Shown in pieces: positions 44,257 through 53,243 of a stretch of DNA of 64,000 nucleotides. The DNA comes from Pseudomonas chlororaphis. Its GTDB lineage: Bacteria; Pseudomonadota; Gammaproteobacteria; Pseudomonadales; Pseudomonadaceae. The DNA lies in NCBI RefSeq assembly GCF_001921865.1, contig NZ_MSCT01000017.1:1-64000 (forward strand). Reading direction: 5' to 3'. Each line of letters opens with the position of its first letter. Position 1 is the stretch's first letter. A program made the position numbers and the translations under genes. The notes under the pieces are model-generated. The model ran no database searches. It saw only the letters and a program-made list of their open reading frames with translations, and was not told the DNA's origin.

Positions 44257-45048
44257 TCAGCGGGCCGGCGCAACGCTCTGCACCTGCGGCGCACCGTTGA
44301 TTCGTACCTGCAACGCCGCATCCGCGGTGGGCGCAGCGGGCAGCGGCCAGCGCATGATCGCCCCCGGCAGCACGTAGCCCAGCAGCCCCTCCACCAGCGG
44401 CCGGGTCTGTCCCGCCTGCTTGAACGCCACGTCGGTCAGGCGCGCATGCACCGCGCCCTGGTTGCGCACTTCCACATAATTGCGTCCGTCCACGGCCACT
44501 TTGCGCCAGCTCAACTCAGGCACGCCGGCGCTTTTCGGGTCGCGCTGGCGGGTGCTGTCTTCCTTGCTCCAGAGCCCGGCACCGTAAGCGAACAACGGCA
44601 CCGAATAGCGCATCTGGAAACGGATGGCCGCCGCCGTCTTGCCGTCGCTTTCGGCGCTCGGCGGCTGGGCCGAAGGGATTTCGTCGATGATGATCCGATA
44701 CGCCAGCTCCTGCCCCGGGGGTATTTCCCGAGTGCGGGTCAGGCGTACCAGTTGCTTCTGCCCGGGCGCGACCTTCGCCACCGGCGGGCTGCCGATCACG
44801 TCGCGCTGGTTCTGGTACTGGTCCTCGAAGCCGTTCTGGCTCCAGGCAAAGACCCTGATCTGCAGGTTCGCGGTTTCCGTGCCGCGGTTCTCCAGCCACA
44901 AGGCACTGGCCTGCTGGTCGGCCTCCAGTACCGGGTCGATCGGCCAGATCAGCACCGAACTGGCCGCCCCCGCCTGGGCCGCCCCCAACAACGCCACGGC
45001 CACCCCTGCCCAACGAACGGCCCACAACCGCCGGGAAGTCGAATGCAT
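44257..45048 (-). CDS. Periplasmic pilus chaperone (Csu/archaic type)
   Basis: 263 residues, signal peptide ending AAQAGA, then a PapD-like two-domain immunoglobulin fold: LIWPIDPVLEADQQASALWL (strand A with the basic cleft), VAPGQKQLVRLTRTREIP, and the C-terminal RNYVEVRNQGAVHARLTDV. Archaic (Csu) chaperones use a long F1-G1 stretch, fitting the region after residue 100. It should fold the four pilins and the tip protein in the periplasm. Confidence 0.9.
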   Translation of the reverse strand: MHSTSRRLWAVRWAGVAVALLGAAQAGAASSVLIWPIDPVLEADQQASALWLENRGTETANLQIRVFAWSQNGFEDQYQNQRDVIGSPPVAKVAPGQKQLVRLTRTREIPPGQELAYRIIIDEIPSAQPPSAESDGKTAAAIRFQMRYSVPLFAYGAGLWSKEDSTRQRDPKSAGVPELSWRKVAVDGRNYVEVRNQGAVHARLTDVAFKQAGQTRPLVEGLLGYVLPGAIMRWPLPAAPTADAALQVRINGAPQVQSVAPAR

Positions 45049-45075
45049 ACTGCTGCTCCTTATGGTCCTGCCCCC

Positions 45076-45576
45076 TCACCACGACAGCTGCACCTGCAGC
45101 ACATCGCTGTACGTCCCCCCAGGCTGGTTGCCCGGTAACTGCACCTGACCGTAAATCGGCAGGCTGATGTTGTTCGCATCGCTGTAGGCCACCGCCACGC
45201 TCTGGCTGATGCCCAGGCTCTGGCTGAACCCGGCGTCGCGAAACAGCTGATAAGCCACCCGCGCACTGCCGCCATTGAGCTGCATGTGCCGCCCGCTGCT
45301 GTTGTACTGGCCACCGTCGACGCTCATGTTCAGGGTCACCCCCGGCGTGCACTGCAACTGCACGCTGCCCGCCAGCGCGACCTGTACCGTGCTGGTGGAC
45401 AACGCCGACCGGCTGCCGAAATTCAGGCTGCCGTAATTGCTCGTCCCGCCCACCACCAGGCACCCGGCCACCACCGTGGCGCTGACCTGGAAGCTCTGGC
45501 TGGTCACCGCCGCCAGGGGCAGCGGCAGGCTGGCGGCGCAGAACAGCGCCAGCACCGCGCAGGCATGACGGGCCAC
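45076..45576 (-). CDS. Spore-coat-U-type pilin subunit (fourth of the operon)
   Basis: 166 residues: signal peptide ending in PLAAVTS, then an SCPU domain with VSATVVAGCLVVGGTSNYGS, FGSRSALSTSTVQ, two cysteines and the closing PGGTYSDVLQVQLSW. Incomplete immunoglobulin folds of this kind are completed by a donor strand from the next subunit. Confidence 0.87.
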   Translation of the reverse strand: MARHACAVLALFCAASLPLPLAAVTSQSFQVSATVVAGCLVVGGTSNYGSLNFGSRSALSTSTVQVALAGSVQLQCTPGVTLNMSVDGGQYNSSGRHMQLNGGSARVAYQLFRDAGFSQSLGISQSVAVAYSDANNISLPIYGQVQLPGNQPGGTYSDVLQVQLSW

Positions 45577-45580
45577 GGCT

Positions 45581-46117
45581 TCAGAACGTCAGTTCGACGG
45601 CGACGGTGTCGGTGTAGGTCCCCGCCGGCAGCCCGGCCTTGCCCACCGCCTTGCCGTAGATGTTCACGGTCTGCGCCACGCCGGTGCTGGCCGACAGGTT
45701 GATGACCCCGTCGATGGCCAGGATCTGCGAGTGGCCGGAATCGGTGTACAGGTCGTACGGCACGAAGTTGCCGCTGCCGTCGGCCAGGGCCCGGGTGCCG
45801 CCGGCGGACTGGCCGTCATGGGCGCCCGCGCGGACTTTCACCGTCGGGCTGGTGCCGCTGGAACAGAGGATCGACAAGGCCCCGCCGCCACCGCCGAGCA
45901 CCTGGGCCGAGGCCTGGGTGAACAGGCTGTCGGTGGTACCGAAGTTCAGGGCGCCGAAGTTCAGGCCGCTGCTGCCGCCCACGCCGTTGACCTGGCAACT
46001 GCTGGTGAGAATCAGGCTGGAAGTGATCTGGCCAGTGACCGTCGTGGCGGCCTGGGCCGTGGAAAACAGCGCCAGGCCAAGCAGTGACATGGCCATCCGG
46101 GATACAAGCAGGTGCAT
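45581..46117 (-). CDS. Spore-coat-U-type pilin subunit (third of the operon)
   Basis: 178 residues: signal peptide MHLLVSRMAMSLLGLALFST-AQA, SCPU domain with LTSSCQVNGVGGSSGLNFGA and PAGTYTDTVAVELTF. GAGGA lies eight bases before the ATG at 46117, so this start is preferred to in-frame ones up to nine codons upstream that overlap the previous gene. Confidence 0.87.
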   Translation of the reverse strand: MHLLVSRMAMSLLGLALFSTAQAATTVTGQITSSLILTSSCQVNGVGGSSGLNFGALNFGTTDSLFTQASAQVLGGGGGALSILCSSGTSPTVKVRAGAHDGQSAGGTRALADGSGNFVPYDLYTDSGHSQILAIDGVINLSASTGVAQTVNIYGKAVGKAGLPAGTYTDTVAVELTF

Positions 46118-46137
46118 GACATTCATCCTCTGTGGGT

Positions 46138-46668
46138 TTACCAATCCAGCGTGACCGTCAGGGTGTCGGTGTAGACCCCCGCCGGCAGCGCGCTGGTATT
46201 CGCGACCACCGAACCAAATACCGGGATGGGTATTTGTGCCCCGCTGGTAACGGCGAAATTGTGTTGCTGACCGATGCGGTAGCTGTCGCTGCCGGATGCA
46301 TCGAGGAACAGCCGATAGGGAATGGTCTGGCGACCGTTGCTCAGGCGCCGGGTGCTGCCGTCGCCATGGACGCCGCCGTCGATACTCACGGTAAAACCGG
46401 TCACCGACGGGTTGCAGGCGACTTCCAGGCGGCCGTTGCCGGCGCCGCTGACATTGGCATTCAGGGGGGTGGTCCAGGTCGGGCCCTGCTGGCCGAAATC
46501 CAACTGGCCGAAATGGCTGGCCGGGCTCTCGGGCGAGCCATTGGTCACTTCGCAGCCGGCGATGATGGTCAGCCGCGCGTGGATCTGCCCACTGATCGCC
46601 GCTTGCGCGTCGTCGGCCAGCAGAAGCAAGGAACCCAGGGCAGTCAGCGCCCAGCTTGTGATTGTCAT
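46138..46668 (-). CDS. Spore-coat-U-type pilin subunit (second of the operon)
   Basis: 176 residues: signal peptide ending DDAQAAI, then LTIIAGCEVTNGSPESPASH, FGQLDFGQQGPTWTTPLNAN and the C-terminal PAGVYTDTLTVTLDW. The domain is like its neighbours but not close to identical to them. Confidence 0.87.
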   Translation of the reverse strand: MTITSWALTALGSLLLLADDAQAAISGQIHARLTIIAGCEVTNGSPESPASHFGQLDFGQQGPTWTTPLNANVSGAGNGRLEVACNPSVTGFTVSIDGGVHGDGSTRRLSNGRQTIPYRLFLDASGSDSYRIGQQHNFAVTSGAQIPIPVFGSVVANTSALPAGVYTDTLTVTLDW

Positions 46669-46767
46669 TGCACTTATCCCAGATCCTTCAGGACTGTCAC
46701 TCTGGCCGCTTCACGCAAGCGACCTCCCTGCACTGCCCCGGTCCACCGGGCAGTTCCCGCGCGGCCA

Positions 46768-47295
46768 CTACCAGGTGACCGTCACCTTCAGCAAATCGGT
46801 ATAGCGGCTGACCCGCGGGATCTCGGCCAACGGCTCGATCCGTCCATACAAGGGCAGGTCCACGGAACCCGAGTCCGGCACCCGGCCGCTCACCGGCACA
46901 TCCACCGGCAGCGGAATGCGCCGGGCCGCGTCCTGGTACAGGCGATACGGAATGGGTTGGCTGTGTTCGGTACTGCCGGCCAGGTAGCGCACTTCGCCGA
47001 CGCCGCCGTGTTGCCCGCCGTCGACACGCAATTGATAGGGGGTGTCCGGGTTGCATTCGAGCCTGGGCAAGCGGGTATCGAGCAACGCCGCGCCGAGCGG
47101 GCCGGCGGGGTTGTCCAGGCGCGGGCCGCTGCCAAAATCCAGCACGCCCAGTTGCGCGATCCCGGCATCGCGCTGTTGCCCCACCAGCTGACAGCCGCGC
47201 TGCACGTTGACCCGGACCTCCACCTGGAGCTCCGCGGCCCATGCCGTCGCGTTGAGCGCGATGCCCATGACGGCGAAAACCAGCTTGCCATTCAA
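46768..47295 (-). CDS. Spore-coat-U-type pilin subunit (first of the operon)
   Basis: 175 residues: signal peptide MNGKLVFAVMGIALNATAWA, SCPU domain with VNVQRGCQLVGQQRDAGIAQ, LGVLDFGSGPRL and an unusual ending SRYTDLLKVTVTW in place of the common PAGTYTDT. As promoter-proximal gene it may be the main shaft subunit, but expression level alone cannot be read from sequence. About 200 bases without features separate it from the divergent ATPase gene. Confidence 0.85.
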   Translation of the reverse strand: MNGKLVFAVMGIALNATAWAAELQVEVRVNVQRGCQLVGQQRDAGIAQLGVLDFGSGPRLDNPAGPLGAALLDTRLPRLECNPDTPYQLRVDGGQHGGVGEVRYLAGSTEHSQPIPYRLYQDAARRIPLPVDVPVSGRVPDSGSVDLPLYGRIEPLAEIPRVSRYTDLLKVTVTW

Positions 47296-47498
47296 TGCCT
47301 CAGTCCTTTTGAGGAACGTTATGTACAGCTCAGGTTAGCCAGCAGCAGGGAAATCGCCAGCAGCGCAGGGAAGTTGCTGCCCTGAAAACACCTGTCGAGC
47401 GCTCGATGCCCCCTTGTCGAACCCACTGGTGCGGGTAAAAAGCTATACCAACCAGAGTTTTTTGTAGAACCGATCGGCGGTCAGACGACGCTGGCTGC

Positions 47499-48716
47499 GT
47501 GGCCCGGGATTGGTTAGATTACCGCGCCGGTTCCAGGGGGAACTGGTCTGGAACCGTCGGGGTGAAACCATTGGCCGCGTTACCGCCAAACCGCTCGCTA
47601 CGCCCATCGCGCTGGCCACGACTGCGCGCCTGGTTCGGTGCGGCCTTCACCCGGCCCGCCGCCAGTACCGGCCACGGGCGGGTCATCCACGAGTATTTCC
47701 GGCACAAGGCCCACGACCAGGGTTATACCCTGAGCCACAGCCAGCAACGGGTCATCGACTACATGGCCCAGCAGGCCAATGCCTTGCTCCAGGCGAACGC
47801 CAGGCCGCAGGCGGCCCGCGGCCTGTACCTCTATGGCGCGGTGGGACGCGGTAAAAGCTGGCTGCTGGACGGTTTCTTCCGCGCCATTCCCCTGGCCGAA
47901 AAGCAGCGTTTGCACTTTCACGACTTCTTCGCCCAGCTGCATCAGGGCATGTTCCGCCACCGCGAGCAGCCCGACGCCCTGCAAAGCACCCTCGACGAAC
48001 TGCTCAAGGATTGCCGTGTCTTGTGCTTCGACGAGTTCCACGTCCACGACATCGGCGACGCGATGTTGATCACCCGGTTGTTCAAGGCGCTGTTCCAGCG
48101 CGGCATCCTGCTGCTGGTGACCTCCAACTACGCGCCCCGGGGCCTTTTGCCCAACCCGCTGTATCACGCGCGCTTCAAGCCGGTGATCGACCTGATCGAC
48201 AGCCGCATGCAGGTGATGGAAGTCGGCGGCCCCCACGATTACCGCAGCCAGCCGCGCAGCCATTCGCAGCAAGTGTTTACCCAGGGCCGTTACTTGTGGC
48301 CCGGCAGCGATCGGCAGCGCCTGGACCTGCATCTGCCGCGGCGCGACGGCCCGACCTCGCCGCTGATGGTCGGCGCGCGCCAGTTGCAGACGCGGCTGTG
48401 CGAGGAACGCTGCGTGGGGTTTGCCTTCAACGACCTGTGCGAGCAACCCACCGCGGTCATGGACTATCTGGAACTGAGCCGGCGCTTCGACCACTGGATC
48501 ATCGACGGGCTGCCGCTGCTGGGCGATTGCCCGATCGCCGTCCAGCAGCGCTTCATCAACCTGATCGATGTGCTGTACGACCAGGACAAACACCTGACCC
48601 TGATCGGCGAGCGCTCCCTGCGCGAGAGCCTGGGCGGCAACGCCATCGACCTGGCGCGGACCCGCAGCCGTCTGGGCCAGTTGCAGGAAATCGCCGCGCC
48701 TGCGCCGCGCTCCTGA
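47499..48716 (+). CDS. ZapE/AFG1-like ATPase
   Basis: P-loop AAA-type ATPase of the AFG1/ZapE family: Walker A LYGAVGRGKSWLLDG, Walker B VLCFDEFHVHDIGDAM, sensor VTSNYAPRGLLPNPLYHARF, all as in the cell-division ATPase ZapE. Up to 405 residues from a GTG at 47499; the conserved part begins near residue 60 (VIHEYFRHKAHDQG), so the true start may be further in. It is more diverged from E. coli ZapE than the usual core copy, so it is probably a paralogue. Confidence 0.85.
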   Translation: MARDWLDYRAGSRGNWSGTVGVKPLAALPPNRSLRPSRWPRLRAWFGAAFTRPAASTGHGRVIHEYFRHKAHDQGYTLSHSQQRVIDYMAQQANALLQANARPQAARGLYLYGAVGRGKSWLLDGFFRAIPLAEKQRLHFHDFFAQLHQGMFRHREQPDALQSTLDELLKDCRVLCFDEFHVHDIGDAMLITRLFKALFQRGILLLVTSNYAPRGLLPNPLYHARFKPVIDLIDSRMQVMEVGGPHDYRSQPRSHSQQVFTQGRYLWPGSDRQRLDLHLPRRDGPTSPLMVGARQLQTRLCEERCVGFAFNDLCEQPTAVMDYLELSRRFDHWIIDGLPLLGDCPIAVQQRFINLIDVLYDQDKHLTLIGERSLRESLGGNAIDLARTRSRLGQLQEIAAPAPRS

Positions 48717-48809
48717 CAGCGGTCGCCACACGTCGCACCATGCCGCTATCATGGCGCCCATTTCCAGGGCCGCGCGCCCTTTCCCCCTGCCTGAGTGCCG
48801 AATCTGTCA

Positions 48810-50123
48810 ATGGATACCCTTGCCCAACTGCGCGCCGGCCAATTGGCCGGGCTCAAGCGTCTGGACCTGTCTTGCGGGCTGACCGAGTTCCCCCGGGAAA
48901 TCTTCGACCTGGCCGACTCGCTGGAAATCCTCAACCTCAGCGGCAACGCCCTGAGCAGCCTGCCGGACGACCTGCACCGCCTGACCCGCCTGCGCGTGTT
49001 GTTCTGCTCCGACAACCGCTTCACGCACATGCCCGCCTGCGTCGGCCAGTGCGCGCAACTGAGCATGGTCGGCTTCAAGGCCAACCGGATCGAGCACGTA
49101 CCCGCCGCCGCCCTGCCGCCCCTGCTGCGCTGGCTGATCCTGACCGACAACTGCATCGAGGAGCTGCCGGACGAGCTGGGCCAGCGCCCGCACCTGCAAA
49201 AACTGATGCTCTCCGGCAACCGCCTGACCCGCCTGCCCGACAGCCTTGGCCAATGCCACCAGCTGGAACTGATCCGTCTCGCCGCCAACCGCCTCGGCGA
49301 GCTGCCGGCCTTCCTGCTGCGCCTGCCGCGCCTGACCTGGCTGGCCTATGCCGGCAACCCGCTGGAGTCCGAAGCCGACGCCGTAGCGCTGGAGTCGGTG
49401 GCGACCATTCCCTGGGCCGAGCTGGAATTGCAGCAACGCCTGGGCGAAGGCGCTTCCGGGGTGATCCACCAGGCCGGCTGGCAGCGCCCCGGGCAACCGC
49501 CTGTGGCGGTGGCCGTCAAGCTGTACAAGGGCGAGATGACCAGCGACGGCTCGCCGCTGCATGAAATGAACGCCTGCATCAGCGCCGGCCGCCACCCCAA
49601 CCTGATCCGCGTAGAAGGGCGGATCGGCGGTCACCCGCAAGGGCAGAACGGCCTGGTGATGCAACTGATCGACCCGAGCTACCGCAACCTCGCGGCCCTG
49701 CCGAGCCTGGCCTCCTGCACCCGGGACATCTACGACGCAACCACTCGTTTCAGCGCCGACGCGGCCTTGCGCATGGCCCGCGGCATTGCTTCGGTGGGCG
49801 CCCACCTGCACCATCAGGGCATCACCCACGGCGACCTGTACGGCCACAATATCCTGTGGAACGCCCAGGGCGACTGCCTGCTGGGGGATTTTGGCGCGGC
49901 GTCGTTCCACGCCCTGGCCGACACCGAGGAAACGCGAGCGCTGCAACGCATCGAAGTGCGGGCCTTCGGCATTCTGCTGGAGGAATTGCTGGAACGTATC
50001 GATTCGGGCCTGGGCCCGGAGCGGCGCGAACGCCTGGCGGTGCTGGTCAGCGACTGCTGTCAGCCGCAGGTGCTGGCACGGCCTGGGTTTGCCGAGGTGC
50101 TAGAGGTATTGCGGGGGATTTGA
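48810..50123 (+). CDS. Leucine-rich-repeat protein fused to a Ser/Thr kinase-like domain
   Basis: 437 residues. Residues about 15-190 hold roughly seven LRR units of the LxxLxLxxNxLxxLPxx type (for example LEILNLSGNALSSLP and LQKLMLSGNRLTRLP). Residues about 210-437 are a protein-kinase fold: GEGASG (Gly loop), VAVKLYK (ATP lysine), HGDLYGHNILW (catalytic loop with Asp and Asn) and LLGDFGAAS (DFG). No TM or signal, so cytoplasmic. The combination is that of eukaryote-like immune receptors, but pseudomonads carry this gene commonly. Target unknown. The ATG is preferred over one five codons upstream. Confidence 0.88.
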   Translation: MDTLAQLRAGQLAGLKRLDLSCGLTEFPREIFDLADSLEILNLSGNALSSLPDDLHRLTRLRVLFCSDNRFTHMPACVGQCAQLSMVGFKANRIEHVPAAALPPLLRWLILTDNCIEELPDELGQRPHLQKLMLSGNRLTRLPDSLGQCHQLELIRLAANRLGELPAFLLRLPRLTWLAYAGNPLESEADAVALESVATIPWAELELQQRLGEGASGVIHQAGWQRPGQPPVAVAVKLYKGEMTSDGSPLHEMNACISAGRHPNLIRVEGRIGGHPQGQNGLVMQLIDPSYRNLAALPSLASCTRDIYDATTRFSADAALRMARGIASVGAHLHHQGITHGDLYGHNILWNAQGDCLLGDFGAASFHALADTEETRALQRIEVRAFGILLEELLERIDSGLGPERRERLAVLVSDCCQPQVLARPGFAEVLEVLRGI

Positions 50124-50131
50124 AGCCCGCT

Positions 50132-50160
50132 CCTTGCAGGAGCGAGCTTGCTCGCGAAAA
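50132..50160. repeat. Single REP element
   Basis: CTTGCAGGAGCGAGCTTGCT followed by CGCGAA, between convergent genes. Confidence 0.8.
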
Positions 50161-50194
50161 AATCGCTCAGACAACGCGACTCATAGGGCCAGGG

Positions 50195-50899
50195 TTAACC
50201 CGCCAGACCCACGAACATGTCCTGCACGTCGTCATGGTTGTCCAGGCCTTCGAGGAACGCCTCGACTTCCGCCATCTGCTCGTCGGACAGGCCGCTGACC
50301 GGGTTCTTCGGCTGGTAGCCAAGCTTGGCCGAAAGCACGGTGAAACCTTGTTCCGGCAGGGCTTTCTGCACGGCGTCGAGGTCCGCGGGTTCGGTCAGGA
50401 ACAGGGTCGCGCCCTCTTCGCCCGGCTCGAAATCCTGGGCCCCGGCTTCAATGGCCGCCAGTTCCGGATCGGCGTCCGGACTGTCCGGCGAGGCTTCGAT
50501 CATGCCGACATGGTTGAAGTCCCAGGACACCGAACCCGACGCGCCCAGCTGGCCCTTGCGGAAGGCCACGCGGATTTCCGCAACGGTGCGGTTGATGTTG
50601 TCGGTCACGCATTCGACGATCAGCGGCACCTGGTGCGGGGCGAAACCTTCGTAGGTCACGCGGTGGTACTGCACGGTCTCGCCGAGCTGGCCCGAACCTT
50701 TCTTGATCGCGCGTTCCAGGGTCTCGCGGGGCATCGAGGCCTTTTTCGCCTGCTCCACCACCAGGCGCAGGTGCGCGTTGGTGGCGACGTCCGCGCCGTT
50801 GCGGGCCGCAATGGTGATTTCCTTGACCAGCTTGCCGAAGATCTTGCCCTTGGCGTTGGCTGCTGCTTCTTTGTGTTTAACCTTCCACTGTGCGCCCAT
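50195..50899 (-). CDS. YebC/PmpR-family protein
   Basis: 234 residues, three-domain YebC fold. The N-terminus MGAQWKVKHKEAAANAKGKI replaces the more usual GHSKWANIKH of core YebC, so this is the YeeN-like paralogue. RVTYEGFAPHQVPLIVECVT, DNINRTVAEIRVAFRKG, GSVSWDFNHVGMI follow. YebC proteins act as transcriptional regulators or ribosome-associated factors at proline stretches. The role of this branch is unclear. Confidence 0.88.
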   Translation of the reverse strand: MGAQWKVKHKEAAANAKGKIFGKLVKEITIAARNGADVATNAHLRLVVEQAKKASMPRETLERAIKKGSGQLGETVQYHRVTYEGFAPHQVPLIVECVTDNINRTVAEIRVAFRKGQLGASGSVSWDFNHVGMIEASPDSPDADPELAAIEAGAQDFEPGEEGATLFLTEPADLDAVQKALPEQGFTVLSAKLGYQPKNPVSGLSDEQMAEVEAFLEGLDNHDDVQDMFVGLAG

Positions 50900-51033
50900 T
50901 ACTCACTCTCTTTGATCGGTGGCGTCGAGTTGGATGTGGCCGACGCGATGGGCAAGTTTATACGGCCTGAAGGCACCAATCGACCAAAAACTCAGATCCG
51001 CGACCACCTGCCGCTGCTTTAGCCATGATGACC

Positions 51034-51100
51034 TCATCGCGAGCAAGCTCGCTCCTACAGCAATACGCCGCCCCCCTGTAAGAGAAAGCTCGCTCGGGAT
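51034..51100. repeat. REPIN with degenerate right half
   Basis: Intact CATCGCGAGCAAGCTCGCTC on the left; the right copy CTGTAAGAGAAAGCTCGCTC has lost several conserved bases. Confidence 0.8.
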
Positions 51101-51129
51101 GGCGTCCGCCCAGACGCCACGAAAACCGC

Positions 51130-51993
51130 TCACCCACCCGGCGCCAACCCGAGGAACGCCTGGATCAGCCGCAGCTCGCGGCGCCGCTCCAGGCAGCCGA
51201 GCATGTGCCGGTTCAGCAGCCCCTCGCCGATGATCGGCACCGCCCGCACCCGCGGGTCCGGGCTGAGCTCCAGCGACGACACCACGCCCACCCCCAGATG
51301 CGCCGCCACCGCTTCGGTCACCGCTTCGCGACTGTCCAGCTCCAGCAGCACCTTGGGATTGACCCCAGCCTGGGCACAGGCCTGGTCGAAGGTGCGACGG
51401 GTAATCGAACCGGGTTCGCGCAAGACCATGATCACTTGGTCCAGGCGCTCCAGCCCGATGCCGTCGGGCTCGGCCAGCCACGGATGGTCCTGCGGCACCA
51501 GGGCGCAGATCCGCGATTCGCCGAGGCTTTGCAGGTACAGGCCCTTGCGCGGCTCGACCTCAGTCAGCACCGCCACGTCGGCATGCTCCGAAAGCAGCGC
51601 CGCCAGGGTTTCCTGGGCGTTGCCCAGGCGCAGGTTGACGGTAACGCCCGGGTACCGCGCGCGCAGGCTGGCGAGCATCGGCATGACCATATGCGGGCCG
51701 TCCGCCGCCACTTCCAGGCGCCCGGTAAGCAATTGCCGGTTGGCCTCGAGCATGGCCTGGGCCTCTTCAGCCAGGCCGAACATGGCGCGGGTGATCGCCG
51801 CCAGCCGGGTGCCCTCCTCCGTCAGTTCCACACGTCGCGCGGTGCGCCGCAACAGGGTGATCTGGTAATGCTCCTCCAGCGCCTTGATATGCCCGGTGAC
51901 CGCCGGCTGGCTGATGAACAGCCGCGCGGCGGCGCGGGTGAAGCTGCCTTCGCGGGCCACGGCGTCGAATGCACGGAGTTGGAACAGGTTCAT
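51130..51993 (-). CDS. LysR-family regulator, probable activator of phnWX
   Basis: 287 residues from the ATG at 51993 (a GTG five codons upstream is in frame and also lacks a good ribosome site). The helix-turn-helix reads FTRAAARLFISQPAVTGHIK, followed by ALEEHYQITLLRR and a complete effector domain (RLEVAADGPHMVMPMLASLR). Divergent from phnW across about 130 bases. LysR regulators in this position control 2-aminoethylphosphonate use in other bacteria. Confidence 0.9.
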   Translation of the reverse strand: MNLFQLRAFDAVAREGSFTRAAARLFISQPAVTGHIKALEEHYQITLLRRTARRVELTEEGTRLAAITRAMFGLAEEAQAMLEANRQLLTGRLEVAADGPHMVMPMLASLRARYPGVTVNLRLGNAQETLAALLSEHADVAVLTEVEPRKGLYLQSLGESRICALVPQDHPWLAEPDGIGLERLDQVIMVLREPGSITRRTFDQACAQAGVNPKVLLELDSREAVTEAVAAHLGVGVVSSLELSPDPRVRAVPIIGEGLLNRHMLGCLERRRELRLIQAFLGLAPGG

Positions 51994-52120
51994 ATCTATC
52001 GGTCTCACTTATGACTGGCATAACAACAAACAATTTGATTGATAACGCGCCAAACTGCAATTTAGGCCCCGTAGTTTTCAGCCCATGGCGCTTGCCATCA
52101 CGCTTCTGCGAGGACCCCGA

Positions 52121-53230
52121 ATGAGTACTGCCGCGCCCCTCCTGCTCACGCCCGGCCCCCTGACCACCTCGGCCCGCACCCGCCAGGCGATGCTGGTGGA
52201 CTGGGGCTCCTGGGACGAGCGCTTCAACCAGCTGACCGCCAGCCTTTGCGAGCGCCTGCTGGCCATCGTCGACGGCGCCGCCAGCCACCACTGCGTGCCC
52301 CTGCAAGGCAGCGGCACCTTCGCCGTGGAAGCCGCCATCGGTACCTTGGTGCCCCGCGACGGCAAAGTCCTGGTACTGATCAACGGCGCCTACGGCAAGC
52401 GCCTGGCGACAATCTGCGAGGTCCTGGGGCGCGACTTCAGCCCCTTCGAAACCGCCGAAGACCAGCCCACCACCGCGGCCGACGTCGACCGCCTGCTGCG
52501 CGCCGACGCCGCCCTCACCCACGTGGCGCTGATCCACTGCGAAACCAGCACCGGCATCCTCAACCCGCTGGCGGAGATCGCCCAGGTAGTTGCCGCCCAT
52601 GGCAAGCGCCTGATCGTCGACGCCATGAGTTCCTTCGGCGCGTTACCGATCGACGCTCGACAAGTACCGTTCGATGCGCTGATCGCCGCCTCCGGCAAAT
52701 GCCTGGAAGGCGTGCCCGGCATGGGTTTCGTCTTCGCCCGCAAGGAAGCCCTGGCCGCGGCCACCGGCAACTCGCACTCCCTGGCCATGGACCTGCACGA
52801 CCAGCACGCCTACCTGCTCAAGACCGGACAATGGCGCTTCACCCCGCCGACCCATGTAGTCGCGGCGCTGCATGAGGCCCTGCTGCAATACCACGAGGAA
52901 GGCGGCCTTGCGACGCGCCACCGGCGCTACGCCGCCAACTGCCAGGCGCTGCTCGACGGCATGGCGCAGTTGGGCCTGCGCAGTTTCCTGCCAGAAGCGA
53001 TCCAGGCACCGATCATCGTCACCTTCCACGCCCCGAAAGACCCGCGCTACCAGTTCAAGGACTTCTACGAGCGGGTCAAGGCCAAGGGTTTCATCCTCTA
53101 TCCCGGCAAGCTGACCCAGGTCGAGACGTTCCGCGTCGGCTGCATCGGCCACGTCGACCAGGACGGCCTGCGAGCGGCGGTGAAGGCCATCGGCGAAGCG
53201 CTGCGGGAAATGCAAGTACTGGATATCTGA
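52121..53230 (+). CDS. phnW: 2-aminoethylphosphonate-pyruvate transaminase
   Basis: PLP enzyme that converts 2-aminoethylphosphonate and pyruvate to phosphonoacetaldehyde and alanine. 369 residues: LLLTPGPLTTSARTRQAMLV at the start, QGSGTFAVEAAIGTLVPRDG, ALIHCETSTGILNPL, VDAMSSFGALPIDA and the PLP lysine in AASGKCLEGVPGMGFVFARK. GAGGA lies before the ATG at 52121. First step of the phnWX pathway. Confidence 0.95.
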   Translation: MSTAAPLLLTPGPLTTSARTRQAMLVDWGSWDERFNQLTASLCERLLAIVDGAASHHCVPLQGSGTFAVEAAIGTLVPRDGKVLVLINGAYGKRLATICEVLGRDFSPFETAEDQPTTAADVDRLLRADAALTHVALIHCETSTGILNPLAEIAQVVAAHGKRLIVDAMSSFGALPIDARQVPFDALIAASGKCLEGVPGMGFVFARKEALAAATGNSHSLAMDLHDQHAYLLKTGQWRFTPPTHVVAALHEALLQYHEEGGLATRHRRYAANCQALLDGMAQLGLRSFLPEAIQAPIIVTFHAPKDPRYQFKDFYERVKAKGFILYPGKLTQVETFRVGCIGHVDQDGLRAAVKAIGEALREMQVLDI

Positions 53231-53243
53231 CTCCCACACACGA

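Noticed and set aside
52018..52032. ATAACAACAAACAA upstream of phnW as a Crc/Hfq site
   Set aside because: It is about 90 bases from the start codon, and probably in promoter DNA rather than next to a ribosome site.
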